DNA of 64,000 bases from Macrostomum hystrix (taxonomy: Eukaryota > Platyhelminthes > Macrostomidae). Location: NCBI GenBank assembly GCA_950097015.1, contig CATNEN010000038.1, positions 6,683,001-6,747,000 on the forward strand, in the 5' to 3' direction. Below, one piece after another: positions 34,201 to 46,200 of this stretch. The translations under genes were made by a program, and so were the position numbers. Positions within the stretch are counted from its first letter, which is position 1. Every line of letters starts with the position of its first letter. Under the pieces are notes generated by a model that was not told the origin of the DNA, ran no database searches, and worked only from the letters and a program-made list of their open reading frames with translations.

Positions 34201-37200
34201 CTCTCGCTCTCTCACTGTCTCACCCTCACACTCTCACTGTCTCACCCTCCCACTCTCACTCTCGCTCTCTCACTGTCTCACCCTCCCACTCTCACTGTCT
34301 CACTCACCCACTCTAACTCTCGCTCTCTCACTGTCTCACCCTCACACTCTCACTGTCTCACCCTCCCACTCTCACTCTCTCACTGTCTCACCCTCCCACT
34401 CTCACTGTCTCACTCACCCACTCTAACTCTCGCTCTCTCAGTCTCACCCTCCCACTCTCAGTCTCATCCTCCCAATCACACTCTCGCTCTCTCACTGTCT
34501 CACCCTCCCACTCTCACTGTCTCACTCACCCACTCTAACTCTCCCTATCTCACCCCCTCTCCTCTTACTGTCTCACCCTCCCTCTCTCACTGTCTCTCGC
34601 TCGCCTTTATATATATCACACTCTCCCCCTCTAATTTCGCATTTAATGAGGGTACGGGCTCTAGAGGGAACTGTTTCCTCTCCTTGCTCTTACCTCTCCT
34701 CCATCATTAATTTTTGAGGCAGCAAAGTGTAAAAATAGAACGAAACTCGCAGAGGTTTGCGCAAAAAATGGCGACTTCCTACTCAATATCTATTATTCAT
34801 AAACAATAGGGGAGACTATTTCCCCCATTAGAAGTATGATTAGCTATTTTTTCTAAAACAGATACGAGCTAAATAGAATGTGAGCAGGCAGGTAGATGCT
34901 GAGGCATGCGATTGATAGAAATAGACAATGCTGATGATTATAGCGCAACAATACAGGGCTAACTATTAACAATGAGTTGGAATAGACTCGACGGAGCTCA
35001 AATTGGGAACTGCCATGAATTAGATTTGAAAGGCCAACCAGGCATAAACTGTGAATCTGAAAGTAGTTTCCCATATTCCTAGGTGAGTAAATAGGACACC
35101 TGAAAGGCACCAAAAGAGGAATAATAATAAAATTTGCAGGTGGTCTGTGGGCACTGGAACAGCATCCGGTTTCAGCAGACCAGCAACCAGCGAGAGGCAA
35201 CTCTGTTCATTCCGCTGACTCCTGAGCACACGCTCACACAGGTGTGTACATCTGCTCTAAACTTTTCATAGTCAATGCAGGCTCAGGAACCCCTTGTTGC
35301 AAGATGCAAACGCATTAGCCAATCACCCTACCTGCGCCTAAAGAATGAATCAAGCTCCTTTAACAATTAAACTATTCACAAGCTCCAGCTCGCGGCTCAC
35401 CTGCTGAGTGTTCGGCTCGGCGGCTGCCCGCAGCCAGCAGCTGACGGTGGCCGAATGTCCTGGCTGTAGCACTCCAGGCACCTGGCCCGGCACACTGAGC
35501 GGCACCGGCACAACCCGCGGCGTTGGGCGCATCTTGATAGAGTCCACCGCAGCGTCGCCGCCGTCCGGAGCCGAGGCCTCCTGGAACACGGCGCTATCCA
35601 ATAGATTGTCGGAGAATTCGTCAAAGCCGAAGGTGAAATTAGCCAACTGTCTGGATGCCAGGCGGAGTCCGGTTAGGGGCACCTGGCCGCAGTTGGTGAC
35701 CTTCATTGATAGGCGGCGCACCTGACCGGCTAGGAGGTAGGCCGGGAAGCCAGTGAAGCACAACTGCAGACTGGGCATCGGAGGTGTCACCTTGCATTGA
35801 AAATGGGGATTAGTTTGAATTTTCACATGCAAAAATGAGTACAAAGCATAGGAATTCCGATAGAAGGACATAACAGGAAAGCAGGCGGGTAATTTGGTGG
35901 TAGGAGATATGTTTTTGGTGGGTAGAAAAGTAAGTAGACAGTATACAGGAAAGTAGGCAAGTAAGTAGACAGGAAATTAGGCAAGTAAGTAGACAGGAAA
36001 GTAGGCAAGTAAGTAGACAGGAAAGTAGGCAAGTAAGTAGACAGGAAAGTAGGCAAGTAAGTAGACAGGAAAGTAGGCAAGTAAGTAGACAGGAAAGTAG
36101 GCAAGTAAGTAGACAGGAAAGTAGGCAAGTAAGTAGACAGGAAAGTAGGCAAGTAAGTAGACAGGAAAGTAGGCAAGTAAGTAGACAGGAAATTAGGCAA
36201 GTAAGTAGACAGGAAAGTAGGCAAGTAAGTAGACAGGAAAGTAGGCAAGTAAGTAGACAGGAAAGTAGGCAAAACTTGTAAGTAGACAGGAAAGTAGGCA
36301 AGTAAGTAGACAGGAAAGTAGGCAAGTAAGTAGACAGGAAAGAAGGCAAGTAAGTAGACAGGAAAGTAGGCAAAACTTGTAAGTAGACAGGAAAGTAGGC
36401 AAGTAAGTAGACAGGAAAGTAGGCAAGTAAGTAGACAGGAAATTAGGCAAGTAAGTTGACAGGAAAGTAGGCAAGTAAGTAGACAGGAAAGTAGGCAAGT
36501 AAGTAGACAGGAAAGTAGGTAAGTAAGTAGACAGGAAAGTAGGCAAGTAAGTAGACAGGAAAGTAGGCAAATAAGTAGACAGGAAAGTAGGCAAGTAAGT
36601 AGACAGGAAAGTAGGCAAGTAAGTAGACAGGAATGTAGGCAAGTAAGTAGACAGGAAAGTAGGCAAGTAAGCAGACAGGAAAGTAGGCAAGTAAGTAGAC
36701 AGGAAAGTAGGCAAGTAAGTAAATAGGAAAGTGGGCAAGTAAGTAGACAGGAAAGTAGGCAAGTAAGTAGACAGGAATGTAGGCAAGTAAGTAGACAGGA
36801 AAGTAGGCAAGTAAGCAGACAGGAAAGTAGGCAAGTAAGCAGACAGGAAAGTAGGCAAGTAAGTAAATAGGAAAGTAGGGAAGTAAGTAGACAGGGAAGT
36901 AGGCAAGTAAGTAGACAGGAAAGTAGGCAAGTAAGTAGACAGGAAAGTAGGCAAGTAAGCAGACAGGAAAGTAGGCAAGTAAGCAGACAGGAAAGTAGGC
37001 AAGTAAGTAGACAGAAAAGTAGGCAAGTAAGCAGACAGGAAAGTAGGCAAGTAAGTAGACAGGAAAGTAGGCAAGTAAGTAGACAGAAAAGTAGGCCGGT
37101 AAGTGGGCAGGTAAGTGGCTAGTCAAGTCTCACCTGCACCTCCAGCCGTCTATCCGGCGCGTACACCACCGACTGCCAGTCCTCGCGCCTGCGATTGAGC

Positions 37201-40200
37201 CTGGGCCCGGTAACTTCAAGTGGCACTTTACCGCGCACGCCCTGACTACCGGAGCTGGCAGGGCCGCCTAAGCCGGCATAATTGGATGCCTCCAATGGCG
37301 CCTGACAGCAGAGCGTGAAGGCCAAGCCGTTCACACGCAGTTTGCCCACCCGCTTAGGAATGAGGGCCAGCTCGGCGCATTTTCGTTCGCCGGGTAGCAA
37401 CGAGAGCTCGGCCAGCTGCTCGGTGGTGACTGCCTCCCTGATTTAAAAAAGAAAAAAAATAAATTATATATTTTTCCAAACATATCGGCTAGAATATGCA
37501 GGAGACAAACAGACAATGCTAGGACAAAATATTTAATGAAAGCGAAATCCTACTTTAATTCTAGGCAATTTGAAGCTCTTTTAATTAAGCTTTAAGCCCA
37601 GCAGATTTAGGACGCAATCAAAATAAAAAGCAAACTGTGACCGCAAAAATAAGATCTAGGCTCTTATCCTCTTGCTGGTGATGTCAATCCGAAAGACAAC
37701 CAACCTATCATTAATATTAGTCTGGAATTGGATAGACACAAAATCTGTCTACTTGATTAGTTTAGTCTATTTTTAGAAAACAATTAAAACCATATCCCAG
37801 CCACAGCCAGTATAATCTTGTTTTTTTGTTAAATGCAAGCCATTGTGCGGGGCGATAAAAGCTGTAGAACGAATAAATAGCTGACAAATAAATTTGCTCA
37901 ATACTAAAGCCAGATATAATCAACTCTTAGTTAACAGGTTAACATTGTATTCTTGCACTGAAGCGAGAATAACAACAGAAATATCGTGTATGTAAAATTC
38001 AAAAGAAAATCAGCTAAAAACAAATCTTTACATTAACTACTTAAAGTAGCCAGTTGGTTTACGTATCTCTAAATCGATTCAGCTAGACTAAATTTTACTT
38101 CTATGCAATTTTAAAAAAATTAAACAGATTCACCACTACATGCCAAATCAATCGATGACTAGAGCCAATAAATGAAGGAATGATCAAGGAAATTCCTATC
38201 AGATACTATGAATCAACTATGAAGGGATTACCTATCTGATATAAATAGAATCAATCAAGGGATTCGCCATCAGACACAGCCAATTAATCAAGGGATTCTC
38301 TATTAGATATGCTAATTATGGGATTCCCTATCAGAAATAATAATCAAGATATGATCCTTATCAGATATGATAAACAAATGATTTTTCATTAGATGTGATG
38401 TTCAATGGATTTCTTATTAGATATGATAATCAAAGGGTTTCCCCATCACAAATGATAATTAAGGGATTCCCCCCATTATAAAACATAATAAAGGGAATTC
38501 CCTATCTGATATGATGATAAAGGGATTTCCCATCAGATATGATAATCAGGGGATTCCCTATTAAAAATAATAATCTAGAGATTCCCCTTTAGACATGATA
38601 ATCAAGGGATTTCCAATTTTCCTATTTCCAATCACCTGGCAAAGTGCATCTGGCTGGCTTCCACCTCGTTGGTGATTAGCGGCCCTGCGGCAGCAGTGGA
38701 AGCTGATGACTCGAGAGTATTGGCTGACAGTTCCACGCCGACATCTAGAGGTCTCAGACTCCACAGCAGGCAGACGTCACGCATGATCAGAGGAATCTGA
38801 GCAGGGTTGCGCAATGGTATCTGATAGGTCAGGGGTTCGCCAGCCACGGCCAGGGGACAGTTTTCGTTGGGCGTGTCGCAGGACAGGCAGGGCAGGGCCG
38901 GCCGGAAGGTCGGCGGAACGGACCGGCCGGTGGCAGCTTCCAGCAGGGCGCGCTCCAGCTCGGCCCAGTCCGGGTGGCAGAGGTCGGCGTCTAGAAAGTG
39001 CACGCCTCGGGCTGGCACGGTCAGGTCGTCCAACTGGCTTGAGGGCCGGCTGAGCAGTAGTTTGAGATCCTGCTCAAGCACCTGCGGAGTCCAGTTTTCG
39101 ATTGCGATTTCTCACTGTTATTGTTCTTTTAGAAAATTCATCGCCACCGTCTGGCTGTGCGTGGGCCTTATGACACAGATGCTGCTGCAGTGGCTGCGCA
39201 TCAGGTACCACTGCTCAGGGATAGTCTGCCTCCCGGTCTCTCCTCCTCTCACTTTTTCCCTGTATCTATTCCACGTTCGTTATCTCTCTTCCCCTTCCCT
39301 TCTCTCTTCCCATTCCTCTTTCACTCTTCCCCTTCTGTTATCTCTCTTCTTCTGTTATCTCTCTTCCACTTCTGTTATCTCTCTTCTTCTGTTATCTCTC
39401 TTCCACTTCTGTTATCTTTCTTCCCTCTTCTGTTCTCTTTCTTCCCCTTCTGTTATCTCTCTTCTTCTGTTATCTCTCTTCTTCTGTTATCTCTCTTCCC
39501 CTCCCTCTTTCACTCTTCCCCTTCTGTTATCTCTCTTCCCATTCTGTTATCTCTCTTCCCATTCTGTTATCTTTCTTCCCCTTCTGTTATCTCTCTTCTT
39601 CTGTTATCTCTCTTCCACTTCTGTTATCTCTCTTCTTCTGTTATCTCTCTTCCACTTCTGTTATCTTTCTTCCCTCTTCTGTTCTCTTTCTTCCCCTTCT
39701 GTTATCTCTCTTCTTCTGTTATCTCTCTTCTTCTGTTATCTCTCTTCTTCTGTTATCTCTCTTCCCCTCCCTCTTTCACTCTTCCCCTTCTGTTATCTCT
39801 CTTCCCATTCTGTTATCTCTCTTCCCATTCTGTTATCTTTCTTCCCCTTCTGTTATCTCTCTTCTTCTGTTATCTCTCTTCCACTTCTGTTATCTCTCTT
39901 CTTCTGTTATCTCTCTTCCACTTCTGTTATCTTTCTTCCCTCTTCTGTTCTCTTTCTTCCCCTTCTGTTATCTCTCTTCTTCTGTTATCTCTCTTCCCCT
40001 CCCTCTTTCACTCTTCCCCTTCTGTTATCTCTCTTCCCATTCTGTTATCTCTCTTCCCATTCTGTTATCTTTCTTCCCCTTCTGTTATCTCTCTTCTTCT
40101 GTTATCTCTCTTCCACTTCTGTTATCTCTCTTCTTCTGTTATCTCTCTTCCACTTCTGTTATCTTTCTTCCCTCTTCTGTTCTCTTTCTTCCCCTTCTGT

Positions 40201-43200
40201 TATCTCTCTTCTTCTGTTATCTCTCTTCTTCTGTTATCTCTCTTCCCCTCCCTCTTTCACTCTTCCCCTTCTGTTATCTCTCTTCCCATTCTGTTATCTC
40301 TCTTCCCATTCTGTTATCTTTCTTCCCCTTCTGTTATCTCTCTTCTTCTGTTATCTCTCTTCCACTTCTGTTATCTCTCTTCTTCTGTTATCTCTCTTCC
40401 ACTTCTGTTATCTTTCTTCCCTCTTCTGTTCTCTTTCTTCCCCTTCTGTTATCTCTCTTCTTCTGTTATCTCTCTTCCCCTCCCTCTTTCACTCTTCCCC
40501 TTCTGTTATCTCTCTTCCCATTCTGTTATCTCTCTTCCCATTCTGTTATCTTTCTTCCCCTTCTGTTATCTCTCTTCCGCTTCTGTTATCTCTCTTCCCA
40601 TTCTGTTATCTTTTCCCCCCCTTCTGTTATCTTTCTATCCCTTCTGTTATCTTTCTTCCCCTTCTGTTATCTCTCTTCCCTTTCCTCTTAAGCCGGTAAC
40701 CATTAGCTAAGCCGGGAAGCCGCTAACCATGAGCCGGTAGCTAATGCCGGTAACCGGTAAGCTAAGTTAGCTGTCTTAGTTCAGTAGGTGCAAAAATCAC
40801 ACTCATCTTTTTCCTAACACAAATTAAAAATCCATCAATTTCCCAGTGTTGACGCGCGCACATCCCACAGATTCGCCCGCTCCAAACTCACCTTGGGCAG
40901 GGGCAGTACAGGCAGCGCGCCGCCAATCAGGCTGTGGTCTGGCGGGCTGGCCACGCTGGGAATATACTCCCTATAGACGTGCACAAAATCCCTGAGGAAG
41001 GCGGACTGCTGGGCCGGGCTCTGCCGGCTGTCGTGCCGCAGCAGCCGGTAGGCCGAATCCTTGGCGGACTCCAGCTCCCTCAGTGCCACCGAGTGTTTAG
41101 TGAGCACCAGGTTGATGTGGTCCTCAGCCAGGGTCCAGCCGCGGTCCCTGTAGACTCGGAGGGCGGCGCGGTAGCAGCGAAGCGAGTGCGCCCTCTGGGC
41201 AGCCTTGGAGAATCGATGCCCGGCCAGGATGAGGTGGAAGGCGAATTTTCTCACCTGCGGCAGCCGCATCCGCAGGTAGCAGTGGGCCGCCTGCTCCAGT
41301 AGCAGAGCGCTGCGCAGATCCGAGTCCTGGGAAGAAGGATGGGGTGGTGGCGGGGGACCTTGACAAAAGAAGCTAGAATCGCAGCTGGAGTTGTACAGTC
41401 AGAAGGAATCGCAGCTGGAGTTGTACAGTCAGAAGGAATCGCAGCTGGAGTTGTACAGTCAGAAGGAATCGCAGCTGGAGTTGTACAGTCAGAAGGAATC
41501 GCAGCTGGAGTTGTACAGTCAGAAGGAATCGCAGCAGGTACTTTAAGGTATCGAAACAGGTACTTTGAAAGAATCAAGAAACTAGATAAAGAATCGCAGC
41601 AGGAAATAGATAAAGAATCGCAGCAGGAAATAGATAAAGAATCGCAGCAGGAAATAGATAAAGAATCGCAGAAGGAAATAGATAAAGAATCGCAGCAGGA
41701 CTAGATCAAGAATCGCAGCAGGAACTTGATTAAGAATCGCAGCAGGAATGTAAACAAGAATCGCAGCAGGAACTAGATCAAGAATCGCAGCAGGAACTAG
41801 ATCAAGAATCGCAGCAGGAACTAGATCAAGAATCGCAGCAGGAACTAGATCAAGAATCGCAGCAGGAACTAGATCAAGAATTGCAGCAGGAACTAGATCA
41901 AGAATCGCAGCAGGAACTGGATCAAGAATCGCAGCAGGAACTAGATCAAGAATCGCAGCAGGAACTAGATCAAGAATTGCAGCAGGAACTAGATCAAGAA
42001 TCGCAGCAGGAACTGGATCAAGAATCGCAGCAGGAACTAGATCAAGAATCGCAGCAGGAACTAGATCAAGAATCGCAGCAGGAACTGGATCAAGAATCGC
42101 AGCAGGAATGTAAACAAGAATCGCAACAGGAACTAGATCAAGAATCGCAGCAGGAACTAGATCAAGAATCGCAGCAGGAACTAGATCAAGAATCGCAGCA
42201 GGAACTGGATCAAGAATCGCAGCAGGAACAATAAGGAATCGCAGCAAGTGAACATAAAATTTACAGCCTACTAACCTCCGTAGTCATCTTGATGTACTGC
42301 ACCGCGGCTTCGGCGAACATCTTCTTTGTTTTAAGGGCCTCGGCACTCAGCAATGTACCGCGGGTGGCCAGAAGCTGATTTCTAAAATAATTAATCGACA
42401 GTTATCAGCAGATTGTAAGGCCGGTAAATAATCGTTAGCTGTAGCATTAACAGTAAAACACCACAGAAGGGTATTTAAAAAAACACAGTTTTTCGGTGTA
42501 TTTTTTCAATTTTTCAATTTTTTAAAATTGCATAGCTAGTCTTTCTATTGTTAAGACAAAGCAAACAGACACGGTGGATCTTACTTGCAATTGTGCAGAT
42601 AGGTAGCAATGGCATTCTCCATATAGGGATGCGGATAATTTCTCTGGCTAGTGCCTTCCTGCATGAAGGCGGACAGGGCAGCCATCTCCATGGTGCCGGC
42701 ATAGTGCAGGAAGGCTGCATCCGCCTGTTTTTTTTTAATAACGGAGGTCAATAGAGCGAGCGCAACTGAATGAACTTGATTATTGAAGATTGAAATGAAC
42801 AAGGCTAATAAGAATAACCATCACAAAAGCTGAGAATCGAAACTATTTAGATAACCGCTAAAGAAAAAGAAAATGGATAGCTGAGCTGTAGTAGAAGAAT
42901 TTGTTAAACAGCAGAAAAACTCGTAAACTAGTGCCGCAGGCTAAAAACTGCATCTTGACTCGAAAAGGAAATAACTTGAAGAAATTTTATGGAAACAATA
43001 CTACGCTCGTAATAAAATTGAGATTTCAACCAGCTAAAGAAACTGCTCTAATAGAACAGTTGGAAGAGACTGCTGAAGAAAACAGCTGAAAGAAACAGCT
43101 GAAAGAAAAAGCTGAAGGAAACAGCTGAAGGAAACAGCTGAAGAAAACAGCTGAAGGAAACAGATAAAGGAAAAAGATGAAGGAAACAGCTGAAGGAAAC

Positions 43201-46200
43201 AGCTGAAACATTTAAGACACACGCGAAGACAAACCTGAAAGTCCTTCTTCAACTGCTGGTAGGCCTGGTGAGCCACCTCGTACTGCTGGAACAGAAATGC
43301 CAGGTCGGCGTACCGACGCAGCTGCAGCTCGGGCGCGTCGCTAGCGTAAACAACCGACGAAGCACCCGGAGCTCCGGCGCTAGCCATCTGGGAGCCAGCC
43401 GAGGACGAAGACAACTGCTGCTGAGCGGCGCCGCTCTTACCGGCCCCGCTGCCGCCGCCGCCGCCGCCAACGGAGAACCACTTCTTGGCGCCGCCAAGGA
43501 AGCCTTTGCCGCGCATCCGCGAGGCGATCTGCTCGTTGAGCAGTTTTAGAGTCTTTTCAACCCAGGGCATCAGTGCGCGATTTACCAACTCCAGGACCAT
43601 CACCCGAAGCCTGTTATGATCGTCGGCGCTAAGCCAGGCGCCGTGGACCACGCTGGCGCCGGTGCCGCTGTAGACACCTGACATCTCGCCAGAATCCGTT
43701 GACGACCAGCCGTAGTCTAACGGATGCTGAGGCGCTGTTCCTAATCCGTCTGGTGTTGAAGCCTCCGCCTGCTGCAGCTGCTGCTGCTGAATCTGGAACT
43801 GATGCTGATGCGACAGCTGCCGTGACGGCGGCAGGTGCTGCGCCCAAGGGTCTGGCGGCGCTACAGATCCGTCCGCCTGATTAGCTGGCGAGCGCGTGTT
43901 GATGAGCAACAGGTGACAGACGGCCGGGCCGTAAGTGCTGCGCAGTGCGGTCAAAGTAGAGTCCGCTCGTTGCTGATCGCCCTCTTGACTGTCGTGCAGC
44001 AATACGTAGTACCTGCGGGAGTTTAGGATAGACAATTCTTTGTAGGGACTTACGGAGGAACATGATGCGCTAGATTCTAAATACCCCCTCAAGAAATCAG
44101 TTTACCCAGCTGTTAAATGGGTACCAGCATTAGCTGGGGTAATTGAGGATGGGTGTGGCACCCTCCCAGTCCATGGACTGAATATCTGTACGCAGCAGTC
44201 TTCAGTTGCACCGCGCAATAGCTGCGTCTGTGCTGTCGGCTGCACTTCTAGCCCAATAGGGACAGGTGCGATCAGTTAAAAGTAATCATTTTAACTAAAC
44301 AACTCACATGAGCAGGGGGTGGGTGGCAGAGCGGTTAACGCGTCTGCCTCTCGCACCAAGGTCCCCGGGCTCGATTCCGCGGAGAGGCCTCATTCATTTG
44401 GGGCGCAGCCGCGGAGAGAAGGCTTGGGGGCTTGTCGTGCAATTTACGCCAACGAGGGCCAACCTCCAAGGCACAGTTAAAGTTAATGTACACTGCCTGA
44501 TGATGAGAAAGTCAAGAGCAGATTTCTGAGCACACACTGTGCTCAGCATTCAGCGAAACGGGCAGAATTGCTTACTCGCTGGCTGCGGGTCTAGTGTCAC
44601 CAAATGTGCCTTTGCCTGTAGCCCTCGTGAAATTAATTTTTTTAACTTACCTGAGCACCTGAGGACACAGCCATCTTGGCTGTCGATTCACCTGTTGCTG
44701 CAGCATCAACTGCTGGTTGGTGAGTTTGGCAAAGCAATCCAGTGGATCCGGGTGAGTTGAGCTCACAGCAATCACGCAGCCGAGGCAGTGGCCCAGAAAC
44801 TCGTGCTCAGAGGGCGGTATATTGGACAGCAGGCAGTCACGATAGGCGTCAAACCAAGGCGTATTGGCCTGATAGCTGAGCTCGTACATGCCGGTGCTAA
44901 TGCTGGCAGTCAGCGGTTCAACCAGCAGGCTGGCGCTGACAGTATCGTTTAGAAGCTTCTTGACAGCCGCTGGCTGCGGCGGGCTGGCGTTGCAGTCCAC
45001 CAGGTTGAGTGACAAGTTGCGCACCGTGATGCTAATGTTGTTCGGGTCGCGAAATTGCACTAAAATTGTGAAAATAGAACAGCAGCGATTATGTAACGTC
45101 GAACATTTCGAATGATATCCGCGAGGGCCAACCCCCGTCCCCATGGCACGCGGCGTGTTGATAATTCAAAGCTAATTTACAGAGCTCATGGATTTAGTTT
45201 CAGAGTAGCTATATAAATGTGTACATATGTGTCACTGTCAATAGCAGAGTGGATAAAATTACCTTATTGTTACATGTAGACTTTCAATAGATGTATTTTC
45301 AATGTTTGGCTTTGGATACTGATTCAAATAGACTGGACACAAAACTAGCAAATTCTTGGTTATAAAAGCAAAAGGTAACTTAATGTACAAGGGTATCCCA
45401 AAAGTTCCTATATGCTTTGCTCAATCTTCAAGTGAATAGATTAACATAAAAAGAATAAAAATTTTATGATTAAGAATCTCAATTGAGGATTTTTTTCATA
45501 TCCAATCACTTATGAGCAGCACCAAAAAGTAGGTGCACAGGTTGTAGCCATTTCATGGGCTTTGTCAGCCAAAAACAAGTTACCTCAGTATTGATCCATT
45601 TGTAACTTTTTTCCTGAGGCTTTTACCATAGTCACTAAAAAGTCATATACAATTCTGCTACCACAATGCATTTCACAATTTTCTGCAATTTGAGTGATAA
45701 CTCTAGCCAGCAGACCAGAGTGCAAAGATTTAGCTGCACTGACCCTAATACTCAGAATAGTGCTTAATTGGACAAAGAAACCGCAGGGGCCAGTTACATA
45801 TAATACCTTTTTAACAGTTGGTAACACTTATTTGCACTTTTAAACACAATTTTTGATGTTATGGTTTAAATAAAATAATTAAAATGAAGTTCTCAAGATA
45901 AAGCATTTATTTTTATTTTACTCTACACTCACTAATTTAAGCAAGGCATTGCATAGCTATGATACAAATTCTGGGAACTTTTAGGACACTACTTGAACAC
46001 TGAAAATGTCACTGGGAAATGATAATATAAAAATAAATTACATTCTAGTTATACTCTATTTATCCTCTGGTTAATCAAAGTCAGGAAGTGTTCACTAGAA
46101 TATTTGAGCCAAATGCAATGCCAAAATCAGTGGTATTCAATTAATATCCAGCAAATGTCATATCCAAATCACTTGCCACCTTCCTGACTATGGAACAACT

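Noticed and set aside
35810-37126. Open frames of up to 293 codons on the minus strand in TRAPPC8 intron 8
   Set aside because: They are translations of a 24-bp minisatellite between two well-supported exons.
38867-40710. Plus-strand frames of 517 and 610 codons rich in Ser/Phe/Leu
   Set aside because: They run through the antisense of TRAPPC8 exon 7 and the CT-rich array of intron 6; repetitive composition only.
41582-42247. Frames of 117 and 221 codons on both strands over the intron 5 array
   Set aside because: The 24-bp unit is divisible by three, so both strands stay open; no coding evidence.
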